Below, one piece after another: positions 6,713-13,170 of a stretch of DNA of 20,175 nt. The notes under the pieces were generated by a model. That model did not search any database and was not told the DNA's origin. It was given only the letters and a program-made list of their open reading frames with translations. Source of the stretch: a virus; IMG/VR virus record IMGVR_UViG_3300020205_000831, positions 1 to 20,175 of that record; one strand, written 5' to 3'. The position numbers were made by a program, and so were the translations under genes. Within the stretch, counting starts at the first letter, position 1; each line of letters opens with the position of its first letter.

Positions 6713-8143
6713 ATGAAACAAAACACAGACTACGGATATGACATCCAGAAACTATACTTAGAAATGATGCTGGCAGATGCCGCAACATTTGTGCGTTGCC
6801 AAAGCATTTTTGACAGCACCTTATTTGATCGTAAGCTACAGACCAGCGCAGAATTCCTACATGAGTATGTAGAAGAACATAACGTAATGCCCACGATTGA
6901 GATCGTTAATGCGGCAACAAACTCAGATTTTAAACATACACCTGATCTTAGAGATGAACACTTTGATTGGTTGCTAAACGACTTTGAAACATTCATCCGT
7001 CATAAAGGACTTGAGAAAGCTATTCTTGAAAGTGCGGATCTATTAGAAAAGGGCGAGTACGGTCCAGTAGAGGACATGATTAAGAAGGCTGTACAAGTGG
7101 GCCTACAAAAGGACATGGGTACTGATTACTTCCATGATCCGCGAGCACGCCTGTTAAAGATCAAAGACAAGAACGGACAAGTAAGTACAGGTTGGGATAA
7201 CCTAGATAAGATCCTGTTTGGCGGATTTAACCGCGGAGAGCTTAATATATTCGCAGGTGGCTCGGGCGCAGGTAAATCACTCTTTTTAGCCAACTTAGGG
7301 TGTAACTGGGCACTGCAAGGCCTTAATGTGGTCTATTTGACTTTAGAGCTCTCAGAGGAGCTAGTTTCCATGCGTGTAGACTCCATGCTGACTGGTATTC
7401 CCACTCGAGAAGTGTTCAAAAACCTAGATGACGTGGAAATGAAGGTTAAGATGATCGGGAAGAAAAGCGGTCAATTCCAAGTCAAATACATGCCAAGTGG
7501 CAAGACCAGCAATGACATTCGCAGTTACCTAAAAGAGTATGAAATCAAGATGGGCCGTAAAGTAGACGTACTGCTGGTAGACTATCTGGACTTGTTAATG
7601 CCAATATCCAAGAAGATTAGTCCCGCAGACTTGTTTATTAAAGACAAGTATGTATCAGAAGAATTGCGTAACCTAGCAGTTGAAAAGAACTGTGTGTTTG
7701 TTACTGCGGCACAGTTGAACCGTGGTGCCGTTGAAGAAGTTGAGTTTGATCACAGTCACATTAGTGGTGGTTTGAGTAAGATCCAAACTGCTGATAACGT
7801 GTTTGGTATCTTTACTAGCCGTGCTATGCGTGAGCGTGGTCGCTATCAAATACAGCTGATGAAAACTCGTAGTAGTAGTGGTGTGGGCATGAAGATTGAT
7901 CTGGAGTTTAACATTGACAGTCTGCGTATTAGCAGTCTAGCAGAAGAAGATAGTTATGGCAACCATAACAGTCAAAGCGCGGGCAGTTCATTACTAAACT
8001 CAATCAAACAGCGACAAACAGTTAATCCAGACACAGGTGAAATTGATCCCACTACCCTTGCTCCAATTCCAAAGATTAAAGCACAAGTAGAAAGTTCAAA
8101 ACTACGTGAGCTACTAAACAATCTACCAGGAGATGAAGAATGA
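6713..8143 (+). CDS. 41: replicative DNA helicase (T4 gp41 / DnaB family)
   Basis: 476 residues, close to the 475 of T4 gp41. An N-terminal helical domain (1-130) is followed by the RecA-like motor. Walker A is GGSGAGKS (182-189) after FNRGELNIFA. Walker B is VLLVDYLDLL (about 286-295). VFVTAAQLNR is the H3-like strand and glutamine, and MKTRSSSGVGMKIDLEF the C-terminal arginine-containing segment. gp41 forms a hexamer that unwinds DNA 5' to 3' ahead of the fork and recruits the primase encoded nearby. The Ser/Gln-rich tail before the last 40 residues is probably a flexible linker. Start at 6713 chosen because it is the first ATG after the stop of the upstream gene and follows a good -10 box. 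The TGA overlaps the next ATG (ATGA). Confidence 0.95.
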   Translation: MKQNTDYGYDIQKLYLEMMLADAATFVRCQSIFDSTLFDRKLQTSAEFLHEYVEEHNVMPTIEIVNAATNSDFKHTPDLRDEHFDWLLNDFETFIRHKGLEKAILESADLLEKGEYGPVEDMIKKAVQVGLQKDMGTDYFHDPRARLLKIKDKNGQVSTGWDNLDKILFGGFNRGELNIFAGGSGAGKSLFLANLGCNWALQGLNVVYLTLELSEELVSMRVDSMLTGIPTREVFKNLDDVEMKVKMIGKKSGQFQVKYMPSGKTSNDIRSYLKEYEIKMGRKVDVLLVDYLDLLMPISKKISPADLFIKDKYVSEELRNLAVEKNCVFVTAAQLNRGAVEEVEFDHSHISGGLSKIQTADNVFGIFTSRAMRERGRYQIQLMKTRSSSGVGMKIDLEFNIDSLRISSLAEEDSYGNHNSQSAGSSLLNSIKQRQTVNPDTGEIDPTTLAPIPKIKAQVESSKLRELLNNLPGDEE

Positions 8144-8769
8144 GTTCAATGAAAGAAATACTTCTATTCCCCACACTAGTACACGAATACGATTTTGATT
8201 GGGATGAAGATTTTGAAGCCCTTGAAAAAGTAGTAGCAGAAGCTAAATTAATTCCGCACAGACTAGTGCCCGAAAGTAGTTACTTTACTAATAATCCTGA
8301 AATACTTAACCATCCAACTTTAGAAAACCTTAAGAACAGATTTCAAAAGTGTGTGGATGTTTGGACAGAAACTGCGGGTTGCGAGCCAGCAATTATCACT
8401 AACTCGTGGGTGAATCGACTGGGTAAAGGTAGTCGTGTGGAACGACACCGTCACGAACTGTCAGTGGTCAGTGCGGCATTTTATCTACATGCCGATGAAG
8501 GTTCAGTTGGCTTGACTTTAGAAAGTCCGCTTGAAGGAGTTAAGATGTTTGAACACACAGTCAAGCTAAACTTCTTTAATCAAAATTCAGCAACATTCCC
8601 TTGCCGAACTGGGCAGTTAATTCTATTTCCATCTTGGGTTGCGCACTCAACTGCTATCAATGAAAGTGACAGTCGTATCACAGTTAGTTTTAATACCACC
8701 TATGTTAATTGGCAAGACCCCGCGTACTATAATAATCCAGATAGAAAATTTCCTCAAGACAATATCTAA
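8140..8769 (+). CDS. 2-oxoglutarate/Fe(II)-dependent oxygenase, phage type (second copy)
   Basis: 209 residues of the same broad family as the gene at 82, but only distantly similar. The N-terminus LLFPTLVHEYDF is the common opening of this family. Metal ligands are probably His103 and His105 in ERHRHE, with the distal His169 in LILFPSWVAH. Arg179 in SDSRITVSFN is the likely 2-oxoglutarate ligand. AAFYLHADEGSVGLTLESP is the central strand pair. The start overlaps the helicase stop (ATGA) and GGAGATGAAGA supplies a ribosome site; ATG at 8149 is a possible alternative start. Position after the helicase suggests co-expression with DNA replication genes, so nucleic acid or protein hydroxylation is possible, but no substrate can be named. 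Confidence 0.82.
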   Translation: MSSMKEILLFPTLVHEYDFDWDEDFEALEKVVAEAKLIPHRLVPESSYFTNNPEILNHPTLENLKNRFQKCVDVWTETAGCEPAIITNSWVNRLGKGSRVERHRHELSVVSAAFYLHADEGSVGLTLESPLEGVKMFEHTVKLNFFNQNSATFPCRTGQLILFPSWVAHSTAINESDSRITVSFNTTYVNWQDPAYYNNPDRKFPQDNI

Positions 8770-8799
8770 GCATTTTTTAATCTAAATGATAAGTACGTA

Positions 8800-8805
8800 T
8801 ATAAT
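8800..8805 (+). promoter_or_regulatory. possible -10 element before the GNAT-like gene
   Basis: TATAAT at 8800-8805 lies 17 bases before the ATG at 8823. Seventeen bases further upstream the sequence is TTAATC, a poor -35 box. It may be a middle or activator-dependent promoter, or chance in AT-rich DNA. Confidence 0.3.
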
Positions 8806-8822
8806 ACACCCTAGAAAGACCC

Positions 8823-9272
8823 ATGGAACTTTACCACCTACGCTCACAGACCGATCCCTTAACACGGGTCATCAAGGATGACCCCGTAAGACCTCACATA
8901 CCTCTTGAACAGCGCATTAATGATTGTGCTGAAATTTTAATACTCAAAGCCGGAGAAGAAGTACTAGCAGCCACATGTATGCAGTGGCTCAGTGACATAC
9001 CTGAAAATGAACAAGATCTTATCGGTATGGGCAAAGATAAAAACGTAGCAGTATTCTACACCATTTGGTCATACAGTCCGGGAGCGGGCGCAACTCTACT
9101 TAGACAGGCCGCAGAATGGTTATTAAAAGACTATCCAACTATTAAGAGTATTGTAACTCTAAGTCCCCAAACAGAAATGGCCCGTAGATTTCACATGAAG
9201 AACGGCGCCACGGTACACAAGACCAACGAAACTTCAGTTAACTACAAGTACTACGATCGACCTGTAGAATAA
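8823..9272 (+). CDS. GNAT-fold protein resembling the malonyl-CoA decarboxylase C-terminal domain
   Basis: 149 residues. Residues 75-149 track the catalytic end of malonyl-CoA decarboxylase (MCD), a GNAT-fold enzyme. VAVFYTIWSYSPGAG matches the VFYSIS..GL.G segment, the helix before YPTIKSIVTLSP matches FP.LKTF.TLSP, and MARRFHMKNGATVHKTN matches ARFHL.NGA.LHRIN, ending VNYKYYD like the VNYLYD of MCD. Ser114 (TLSP) and His124 (FHMKNGA) sit where I place the MCD catalytic Ser and His. The roughly 90 residues that separate them in MCD are missing. The N-terminal 60 residues are unlike MCD. It could act on a CoA thioester or be an ordinary acyltransferase. I recall related unannotated proteins in marine phages. 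Homology is motif-based; the reaction is unproven. Confidence 0.6.
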   Translation: MELYHLRSQTDPLTRVIKDDPVRPHIPLEQRINDCAEILILKAGEEVLAATCMQWLSDIPENEQDLIGMGKDKNVAVFYTIWSYSPGAGATLLRQAAEWLLKDYPTIKSIVTLSPQTEMARRFHMKNGATVHKTNETSVNYKYYDRPVE

Positions 9273-9302
9273 TAAAAATACCCGTAACGTGTAAATAATA
9301 TT

Positions 9303-9560
9303 ATGCGTTCAGGTATTTTCTATTTGCCAGAATTACACTCTTTTGAACACCTAGCCGTGGTTCCATGGCCTTGGACCACAGTCAATCAACGAGACTGGAT
9401 AGACAGTTTATTCACCCTTGAAGATTGGCTTAATAGTAGAGTCGGACCCCATTATTCAGCATGGGCCTACAGTACATATCCTAATCTTGAATATACACAG
9501 GCCTGTGTAGCATTCAAAGAAAGCCGTTATAAAACCCTATTTTTATTAACTTGGTCTTAG
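9303..9560 (+). CDS. small aromatic-rich protein, function unknown
   Basis: 85 residues with many Trp, Tyr and Pro (VVPWPWTTVNQRDWIDSLF, VGPHYSAWAYSTYP) and a short hydrophobic C-terminus (YKTLFLLTWS). No signal peptide or clear membrane helix. It follows the GNAT-like gene by 30 bases with only a weak ribosome site, and GTAAATAAT upstream could be a promoter fragment. It ends tail to tail with the minus-strand oxygenase; the two stop codons share 9557-9560. I know no family. The gene is supported by its length, the absence of an alternative frame, and the precise abutment with its neighbour. Confidence 0.6.
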   Translation: MRSGIFYLPELHSFEHLAVVPWPWTTVNQRDWIDSLFTLEDWLNSRVGPHYSAWAYSTYPNLEYTQACVAFKESRYKTLFLLTWS

Positions 9561-10255
9561 AACTCGATCCACGCATTAATTAGATATTTCTCCCCGCTAA
9601 TAGGCGGATTACCTCTGTGCGTGTGCGTATAGTTACCCGGATAGATCAACAGCGTACCCGCCTTAGACTTTTCACGACGTGGATAGTACAAGAACTCAGT
9701 TTCCCCACCTTCTTCCACATCATTCAAAAATAGCTGTACATTCATAACACGACTGGTATTTGAACGCCCAACTTGTTCCCAATGCCACACGTGGAATCCA
9801 CCACCCACTTCAGTCTTCTGAATCTTAATTTCGTAAATGCCCTGTTCAGCTTCTTCTGTGGCCAGCGCACTATACTTGGCTGTGTAAATTTGATAACAGG
9901 CCCAAACAATGGCAAGAAAGTAGTCCTGTATTCCGGGAACGCCCACAATGCCAATATTATTAACGCCTTGTTGCGGAGCACCACGTTGAGTCGCACCCGC
10001 TGAAACTGCCCGTGTTGTGTTAAAAGCAATAGTATCTTTTAAATGAGCAGGAACACCTTCTACAGTTTGACGACTGCGACCAAATCCCAGTTCATCCATA
10101 CGATTAAAGTATTTGATCACATGGGCACAATACTCGGGATCAAACGCATTTTCAAACTTGCCCACAAAGTCTTTAAAGTCCACGGTCATAGCGGGATTTA
10201 AAGGCGATTCCATTTGTTGTAATCTAGCATTTGCTGCCATACGTGTATTGTTCAT
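9557..10255 (-). CDS. prolyl-4-hydroxylase-like 2-oxoglutarate/Fe(II) oxygenase
   Basis: 232 residues of the P4H/PKHD type, different from the two other oxygenases in the window. FHVWHWEQ contains the metal pair His158-x-Glu160. LFLNDVEEGGETEFLYYP is the typical LNDVxxGGET block. AGTLLIYPGNYTHTHRGNP gives the distal His213, and GEKYLINAWIEF gives Lys223, the 2-oxoglutarate ligand of this subgroup. Members hydroxylate prolines, EF-Tu or other protein residues, and phage members are common in marine metagenomes. The N-terminus (1-30) is Ala/Asn/Met-rich and may begin later. A TTGACC box with a weak -10 (TATATT) lies just upstream, and the start follows AAGGAATCACT. First gene of the long minus-strand region as read from the left. 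Confidence 0.85.
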   Translation of the reverse strand: MNNTRMAANARLQQMESPLNPAMTVDFKDFVGKFENAFDPEYCAHVIKYFNRMDELGFGRSRQTVEGVPAHLKDTIAFNTTRAVSAGATQRGAPQQGVNNIGIVGVPGIQDYFLAIVWACYQIYTAKYSALATEEAEQGIYEIKIQKTEVGGGFHVWHWEQVGRSNTSRVMNVQLFLNDVEEGGETEFLYYPRREKSKAGTLLIYPGNYTHTHRGNPPISGEKYLINAWIEF

Positions 10256-10315
10256 AGTGATTCCTTAATATACACATACTTATCGTGCGGTCAACACACG
10301 TTCAGCAATTAGTGG

Positions 10316-10525
10316 TTATAGACCCGTTGATAAATCCTTAGTGTCATCCACATATGGGCAACAATCACTAAAGCGTAGTACAAATTCTGTGAGCACACTA
10401 GTTTCTTCTTCTATCCAAAATCGTGTGCGATTTAGATGTACTTCACAAGCAAGTTTATGATCTATGATAAACTTAAAAACCTCTCCTGCACGTGGATCTA
10501 GGGTGAGTATGTAGTATTGTCTCAT
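10316..10525 (-). CDS. small protein, function unknown
   Basis: The frame is open to 10531, but the codon there is TTG; I take ATG at 10525, giving 69 residues (RQYYILTLDPRAGEVFKFI...). Beta-alpha pattern, two adjacent Cys, acidic C-terminus, no membrane segment. A TATAAT-like box ends only a few bases from the start, with a poor -35 (TTGCCG, 18-base spacer). Two short hairpins with TTC-type loops (10546-10556 and 10572-10586) lie between it and the small membrane protein upstream. No family recognised. Confidence 0.5.
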   Translation of the reverse strand: MRQYYILTLDPRAGEVFKFIIDHKLACEVHLNRTRFWIEEETSVLTEFVLRFSDCCPYVDDTKDLSTGL

Positions 10526-10545
10526 GGTCAATTATATATCCAAAT

Positions 10546-10586
10546 CGCGAAGCGCGGCAAAATTTACAACTAGCTACGAAGTAGCT
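10546..10586 (-). other. two small hairpins in the gap before gene 10316-10525
   Basis: AGCTAC/GTAGCT at 10572-10586 (6-bp stem, 3-base loop) and CGCG/CGCG at 10546-10556 (4-bp stem). On the minus strand their loops read TTC, UUCG-like turns. No U-tract follows, so they are weak terminator candidates; they may separate the small-membrane-protein transcript from the next gene. Confidence 0.4.
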
Positions 10587-10608
10587 GCAAAGCGGTCGCA
10601 AGCAGATT

Positions 10609-10722
10609 TTACGCCCAACAGAAATAGGCCAACAAGCCAATAACTACCAGCGCAATGATCATTCTAAGGCTGGTGCGATGCATATCTTCGACAGCCTGTA
10701 GTTCAGTTTGATATTCAATCAT
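10609..10722 (-). CDS. 37-residue single-span membrane protein
   Basis: ATG at 10722 to TAA at 10609-10611. The peptide starts with a polar, acidic stretch (MIEYQTELQAVEDMHRTS) and ends with one hydrophobic helix (MIIALVVIGLLAYFCWA) that would span the inner membrane, N-terminus probably in the cytoplasm. It begins 23 bases after the stop of the 128-residue gene and shares its strand, so they are likely co-transcribed. Tiny membrane proteins are common among phage lysis, exclusion and host-interaction factors; no assignment is possible. No strong ribosome site precedes it. Confidence 0.55.
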   Translation of the reverse strand: MIEYQTELQAVEDMHRTSLRMIIALVVIGLLAYFCWA

Positions 10723-10745
10723 ATGCTATTACAAGCATTACAGTA

Positions 10746-11132
10746 TTACTTAAGGTATTGCGTTACGTATGGCAAAAACTTGTTGTTTAACCAATCAGTA
10801 ACTTGGGGGCTGGCATCTAATTTAGCACTGGTAGCGTTAGGTATGGGTTTCACTGTACGTATAAAATCCAATACTTTTTGTAGCTTATCTGGATCTGCTG
10901 AACGCAGGGAGTTTCTTATGAGTTGCTCAGCTTCTTGGGTGCGCCCTTGTAATGCTAGTAAACCAGCTCTTTTAATGGGTGCTTCAGCAAATCCCTGTTG
11001 AAGTCCTTGAAAGAAAGTAGCAGTATCTTTTGCCGTTTGATTAACAGAACCTGTTTTAGGTATGTTTTTAGCACCGATTTGAGCACCTTTGATTAGCGCA
11101 CTGTTTTCGTTAGTAATGTCTGACATTCTCAT
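10746..11132 (-). CDS. helical protein of unknown function, possibly virion-associated
   Basis: 128 residues (or 126 from ATG at 11126). Ala/Gln-rich helices with a low-complexity N-terminus (GAQIGAKNIPKTGSVNQTAKDTATFFQGLQQG) and a central helix-turn-helix repeat pattern (LLALQGRTQEAEQLIRNSL) recalling TPR-like packing. Basic and soluble. On the minus strand, AATAAATA (11160-11167) upstream resembles the T4 late promoter, which would fit a virion or assembly role. Translation initiation lacks a strong ribosome site. No family recognised. Confidence 0.6.
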   Translation of the reverse strand: MRMSDITNENSALIKGAQIGAKNIPKTGSVNQTAKDTATFFQGLQQGFAEAPIKRAGLLALQGRTQEAEQLIRNSLRSADPDKLQKVLDFIRTVKPIPNATSAKLDASPQVTDWLNNKFLPYVTQYLK

Positions 11133-11474
11133 AAAAGTTATATTTCCGTGTTATGATAATATTTATTTCGAAATGGGTTCTGTACTGTGAAAAAATCCTG
11201 CGCAAAAAAAATTAGGGAAGTACTTATACAATGGGTAGGGGTGATTTAGAGGACCATCGCTACGCTGAATGGGTCCTGCGCTCTGCGCTGAGATTCGCGT
11301 AAAAAAATAAGGAGAAGTACTTACAGATTCAGCCTGGTGATTTAGCACCTATAAACCATGAAAATTTGCTTGCGCTGTTGTAAATTAACAACAAAGAATA
11401 ATATGTATAGCCTGACCCCCACCACTCACCACCGACCTCTGATTGCCACCGATGACCGTTCTGAAAACCTAACC
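11133..11474. other. intergenic region with a three-part imperfect repeat
   Basis: No convincing gene. Two copies of an imperfect unit are spaced about 97 bases apart: an A-tract, then AAGTACTTA (11218-11226 and 11315-11323), then GGTGATTTAG (11240-11249 and 11336-11345), with the two motifs 21-22 bases apart in both copies. A third partial copy upstream shares TGGGTTCTG (11174-11182) with TGGGTCCTG (11270-11278), followed by an A-tract. On the plus strand each unit also carries a tiny open frame ending soon after (11153-11215, 20 codons; 11231-11302, 23 codons). At 11379-11396 there is a 6-bp hairpin (TGTTGT/ACAACA). 11411-11450 is very C-rich on the plus strand (G-rich on the minus). Function unknown. 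Confidence 0.5.
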
Positions 11475-11523
11475 AAAAAAAATCCTGACACAACCGGGAG
11501 CGAATCGGATTTATGTGTCAGGA
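11475..11523 (-). terminator. strong Rho-independent terminator downstream of the AAA+ ATPase gene
   Basis: A perfect 10-bp stem, TCCTGACACA (11483-11492) with TGTGTCAGGA (11514-11523), has a 21-base loop. Read on the minus strand it is followed directly by eight T (11475-11482), the classical terminator layout. The loop contains GATTCGCTCCCG on the minus strand, repeated exactly in the next hairpin. Confidence 0.75.
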
Positions 11524-11560
11524 CCACAACACCAAGGAACCTTACGGTTGACCTCAGCTC

Positions 11561-11594
11561 GGACAGTGTTCGGGAGCGAATCTACTGGCTGTCC
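11561..11594 (-). other. hairpin sharing its loop sequence with the terminator
   Basis: GGACAG (11561-11566) pairs perfectly with CTGTCC (11589-11594). The 22-base loop contains the same 12 bases, CGGGAGCGAATC on the plus strand (11571-11582), as the terminator loop (11495-11506). The stems are unrelated. There is no U-tract. Located in the 3' untranslated region of the AAA+ ATPase transcript. Confidence 0.5.
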
Positions 11595-11600
11595 TATACT

Positions 11601-11634
11601 CTAGGGCTATAGTTATAGTTACAAGCGGCCCTAG
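11601..11634 (-). other. third hairpin after the AAA+ ATPase gene
   Basis: CTAGGGC (11601-11607) pairs perfectly with GCCCTAG (11628-11634) around a 20-base loop rich in TATAGTT repeats. It starts 30 bases after the stop codon of the ATPase gene and has the same 20-22-base loop size as the two other hairpins in this stretch. Confidence 0.45.
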
Positions 11635-11663
11635 CGTAACTACTGCTCTGTACTGCCCTACCC

Positions 11664-12548
11664 TTATGCGTTGCGCATACAGGTAACACGGGCCATAGCT
11701 TGCCACTTGTCCGGAAAGGACACACGCAGGTCTGCTATCTTCAATACCATACGCAAGCTCAGCTCACGCAACTGCTTCTTGTTAGTGTCAATGAAGTCGA
11801 TAACGCCCTGCTTGTCAGCATCCTCTAGCTCATACTTGTCCAGCATGCCGTCGCCTACGATCTGTTTGATACGCAACATCTTCTCGTGCTCTGTATCAAT
11901 CGTTAGATCCAGGTAGTGGCAGCGTGACTCCAGTGCTTCCAAGTGATCACGTAGCTTCTTGCTCTTTACGTTGTCGAACTTGATGTTGGTGATAAAGATA
12001 GCGCCACCTTTAAACTCGAATGAGTTGGGCACACCTTCACGTGCCAACATGTGGCTATCCGTGTTCCAATGGATCATACGCTTGGCACTGGTGTCCAACG
12101 CAGCCTTAAGGATGTTCAAGCTCAAGTCGTCTAACAGTACTGAGTCACAGTCATCAAACACTAGAATGTTCTTAGCGTCTTTGTAGGCAAACAGCTTGGC
12201 ATACAGGCCCAGCGCACTCATAGCACCCTTGACCACTTCGTACTTCTTCAGCTTCTCGTCTTGTGCCACATTGGCCAGTAGATCGTGCTTGCTCAACACA
12301 GTCTCAACGCCGTGACTCTTGCCTACACCAGGCGGTCCACTTACAATCATAGCACGTACCTTGCCAGCCTTAACAGCTTTGGTCATGTCGTCCAGAATGC
12401 TGAATCGATCACGCAGGCGCTCCATGATCTGTTCGTCTGACTCCGTAATGACCTTTTGGACTGGCTCTTGCGCAAGGCTAAGTACTTCACCTTTGCTGGG
12501 TTTGGCTAACATATCCATTGTCACTACACGCTTTGCTTTTGCTACCAT
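11664..12548 (-). CDS. AAA+ ATPase
   Basis: 294 residues. Walker A is GPPGVGKS (71-78) after MIVS. Walker B is NILVFDDCD (127-135). IFITN at 184-188 is the sensor 1 strand, and ALESRC with Arg209 can be the arginine finger. A small helical lid (about 215-290) follows. The first 40 residues are basic and probably flexible. This is a single-domain AAA+ protein, not gp44, whose clamp-loader features are absent. Similar stand-alone ATPases are common in large phages without assigned roles; remodelling of DNA or protein complexes is the general expectation. No von Willebrand or other MoxR partner is in the window. It has its own consensus early promoter and the ribosome site AGGAGCGACA before ATG, and is followed by three hairpins including a strong terminator. 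Confidence 0.85.
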   Translation of the reverse strand: MVAKAKRVVTMDMLAKPSKGEVLSLAQEPVQKVITESDEQIMERLRDRFSILDDMTKAVKAGKVRAMIVSGPPGVGKSHGVETVLSKHDLLANVAQDEKLKKYEVVKGAMSALGLYAKLFAYKDAKNILVFDDCDSVLLDDLSLNILKAALDTSAKRMIHWNTDSHMLAREGVPNSFEFKGGAIFITNIKFDNVKSKKLRDHLEALESRCHYLDLTIDTEHEKMLRIKQIVGDGMLDKYELEDADKQGVIDFIDTNKKQLRELSLRMVLKIADLRVSFPDKWQAMARVTCMRNA

Positions 12549-12574
12549 TGTCGCTCCTAGTTGTTTAAGTATTA

Positions 12575-12603
12575 ATTATACTAGACTACTGTGTTATAGT
12601 CAA
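12575..12603 (-). promoter_or_regulatory. sigma70 early promoter of the AAA+ ATPase gene
   Basis: On the minus strand TTGACT (12598-12603), 17 bases, TATAAT (12575-12580). An inverted repeat GACTA/TAGTC (12584-12588, 12597-12601) overlaps the -35 and spacer. The leader ends in AGGAGCGACA before ATG. Confidence 0.8.
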
Positions 12604-12619
12604 CATGTTTTGGCTATCG

Positions 12620-12784
12620 TTATCTCACTTCGTACACGCTGATCACTCGGCAGTTCTGACCGTATTGTGCCTCTACCAGCGCCTTGGCCGTTTGTGGCAT
12701 GAACGCTGTGACCTGTGTGGTCACATACTGTAGATCACTAGTGCCACCTTCGATGCTGAATGTTACTTCGTATAGTGTGTTCAT
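12620..12784 (-). CDS. 54-residue protein, function unknown
   Basis: ATG at 12784, one base after the stop of the 108-residue gene, to TAA at 12620-12622. The peptide begins MNTLYEVTFSIEGGTSDLQY and ends with a beta strand (CRVISVYEVR), a compact beta-alpha-beta pattern of about 54 residues. No separate promoter and only a weak ribosome site, so translation is probably coupled to the upstream gene. The ATPase promoter follows 17 bases after the stop. I do not recognise the family. Confidence 0.65.
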   Translation of the reverse strand: MNTLYEVTFSIEGGTSDLQYVTTQVTAFMPQTAKALVEAQYGQNCRVISVYEVR

Positions 12785-12785
12785 A

Positions 12786-13112
12786 TTAATCCAACCTTGA
12801 GCAACCGTAGGCTTTAAGGCCCAGTGCTTGTAAGTAAGTGGCCATAGCGTCAGCGCCAGCGGCTTTGATGTCCACGTTCTGGACTGGGAGATTGCCTGGA
12901 TTCCACAAGCTCAAGCATTTGGGCTTGTAGTCCTTCTTAAATCCAGCGGCGATCAGCTGTTTGGCCTGAGCGGAGTTAGTACGATCCACGTAGACGTCTA
13001 CCCAAGCAAATCCACATGCGAACGCATCCTTGCGCCCCATCTGCTCATACATGGCAATTGATGCCTGCTCAGCGAGGATCTTGCCCTGCTGTACTTGTTC
13101 TGCTGTAATCAT
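12786..13112 (-). CDS. small soluble protein, function unknown
   Basis: 108 residues, alpha/beta, with four Cys and a conserved-looking centre (FACGFAWVDVYVDRTNSAQAKQLIAAGFKKDY). The N-terminus is a helix rich in Ala and Gln. No membrane segment or recognised catalytic motif. It has its own promoter (13142-13170) and the ribosome site AGGAGCGAACTAA before ATG. It is followed at one base by the 54-residue gene, forming a two-gene unit. Codon pattern and leader match the rest of the early cluster. Function not assignable. Confidence 0.75.
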   Translation of the reverse strand: MITAEQVQQGKILAEQASIAMYEQMGRKDAFACGFAWVDVYVDRTNSAQAKQLIAAGFKKDYKPKCLSLWNPGNLPVQNVDIKAAGADAMATYLQALGLKAYGCSRLD

Positions 13113-13141
13113 TTAGTTCGCTCCTAAGTGTTTAAGTAGTT

Positions 13142-13170
13142 ATTGTACTACTGAATCGCAGGGTTGTCAA
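13142..13170 (-). promoter_or_regulatory. sigma70 early promoter of gene 12786-13112
   Basis: TTGACA (13165-13170), 17-base spacer, TACAAT (13142-13147) on the minus strand. The -35 and spacer lie inside the 3' end of the 46-residue membrane-protein gene, whose stop codon is next to the -10. Confidence 0.8.

Noticed and set aside
10526-10531. TTG start two codons upstream of ATG 10525
   Set aside because: It lies against the TATAAT-like box with no ribosome site; ATG is preferred.
11358-11612. 84-codon plus-strand open frame across the intergenic region
   Set aside because: It crosses the terminator and the second hairpin, has no ribosome site, and its peptide is low-complexity Thr/Asn/Ser; the structured RNA on the other strand explains the region better.
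11664-12548. Identification of the AAA+ ATPase as gp44 clamp loader
   Set aside because: It has Walker motifs and sensor 1 but lacks the clamp-loader SRC-type context and collar domain pattern; its location apart from gp62 also argues against it.
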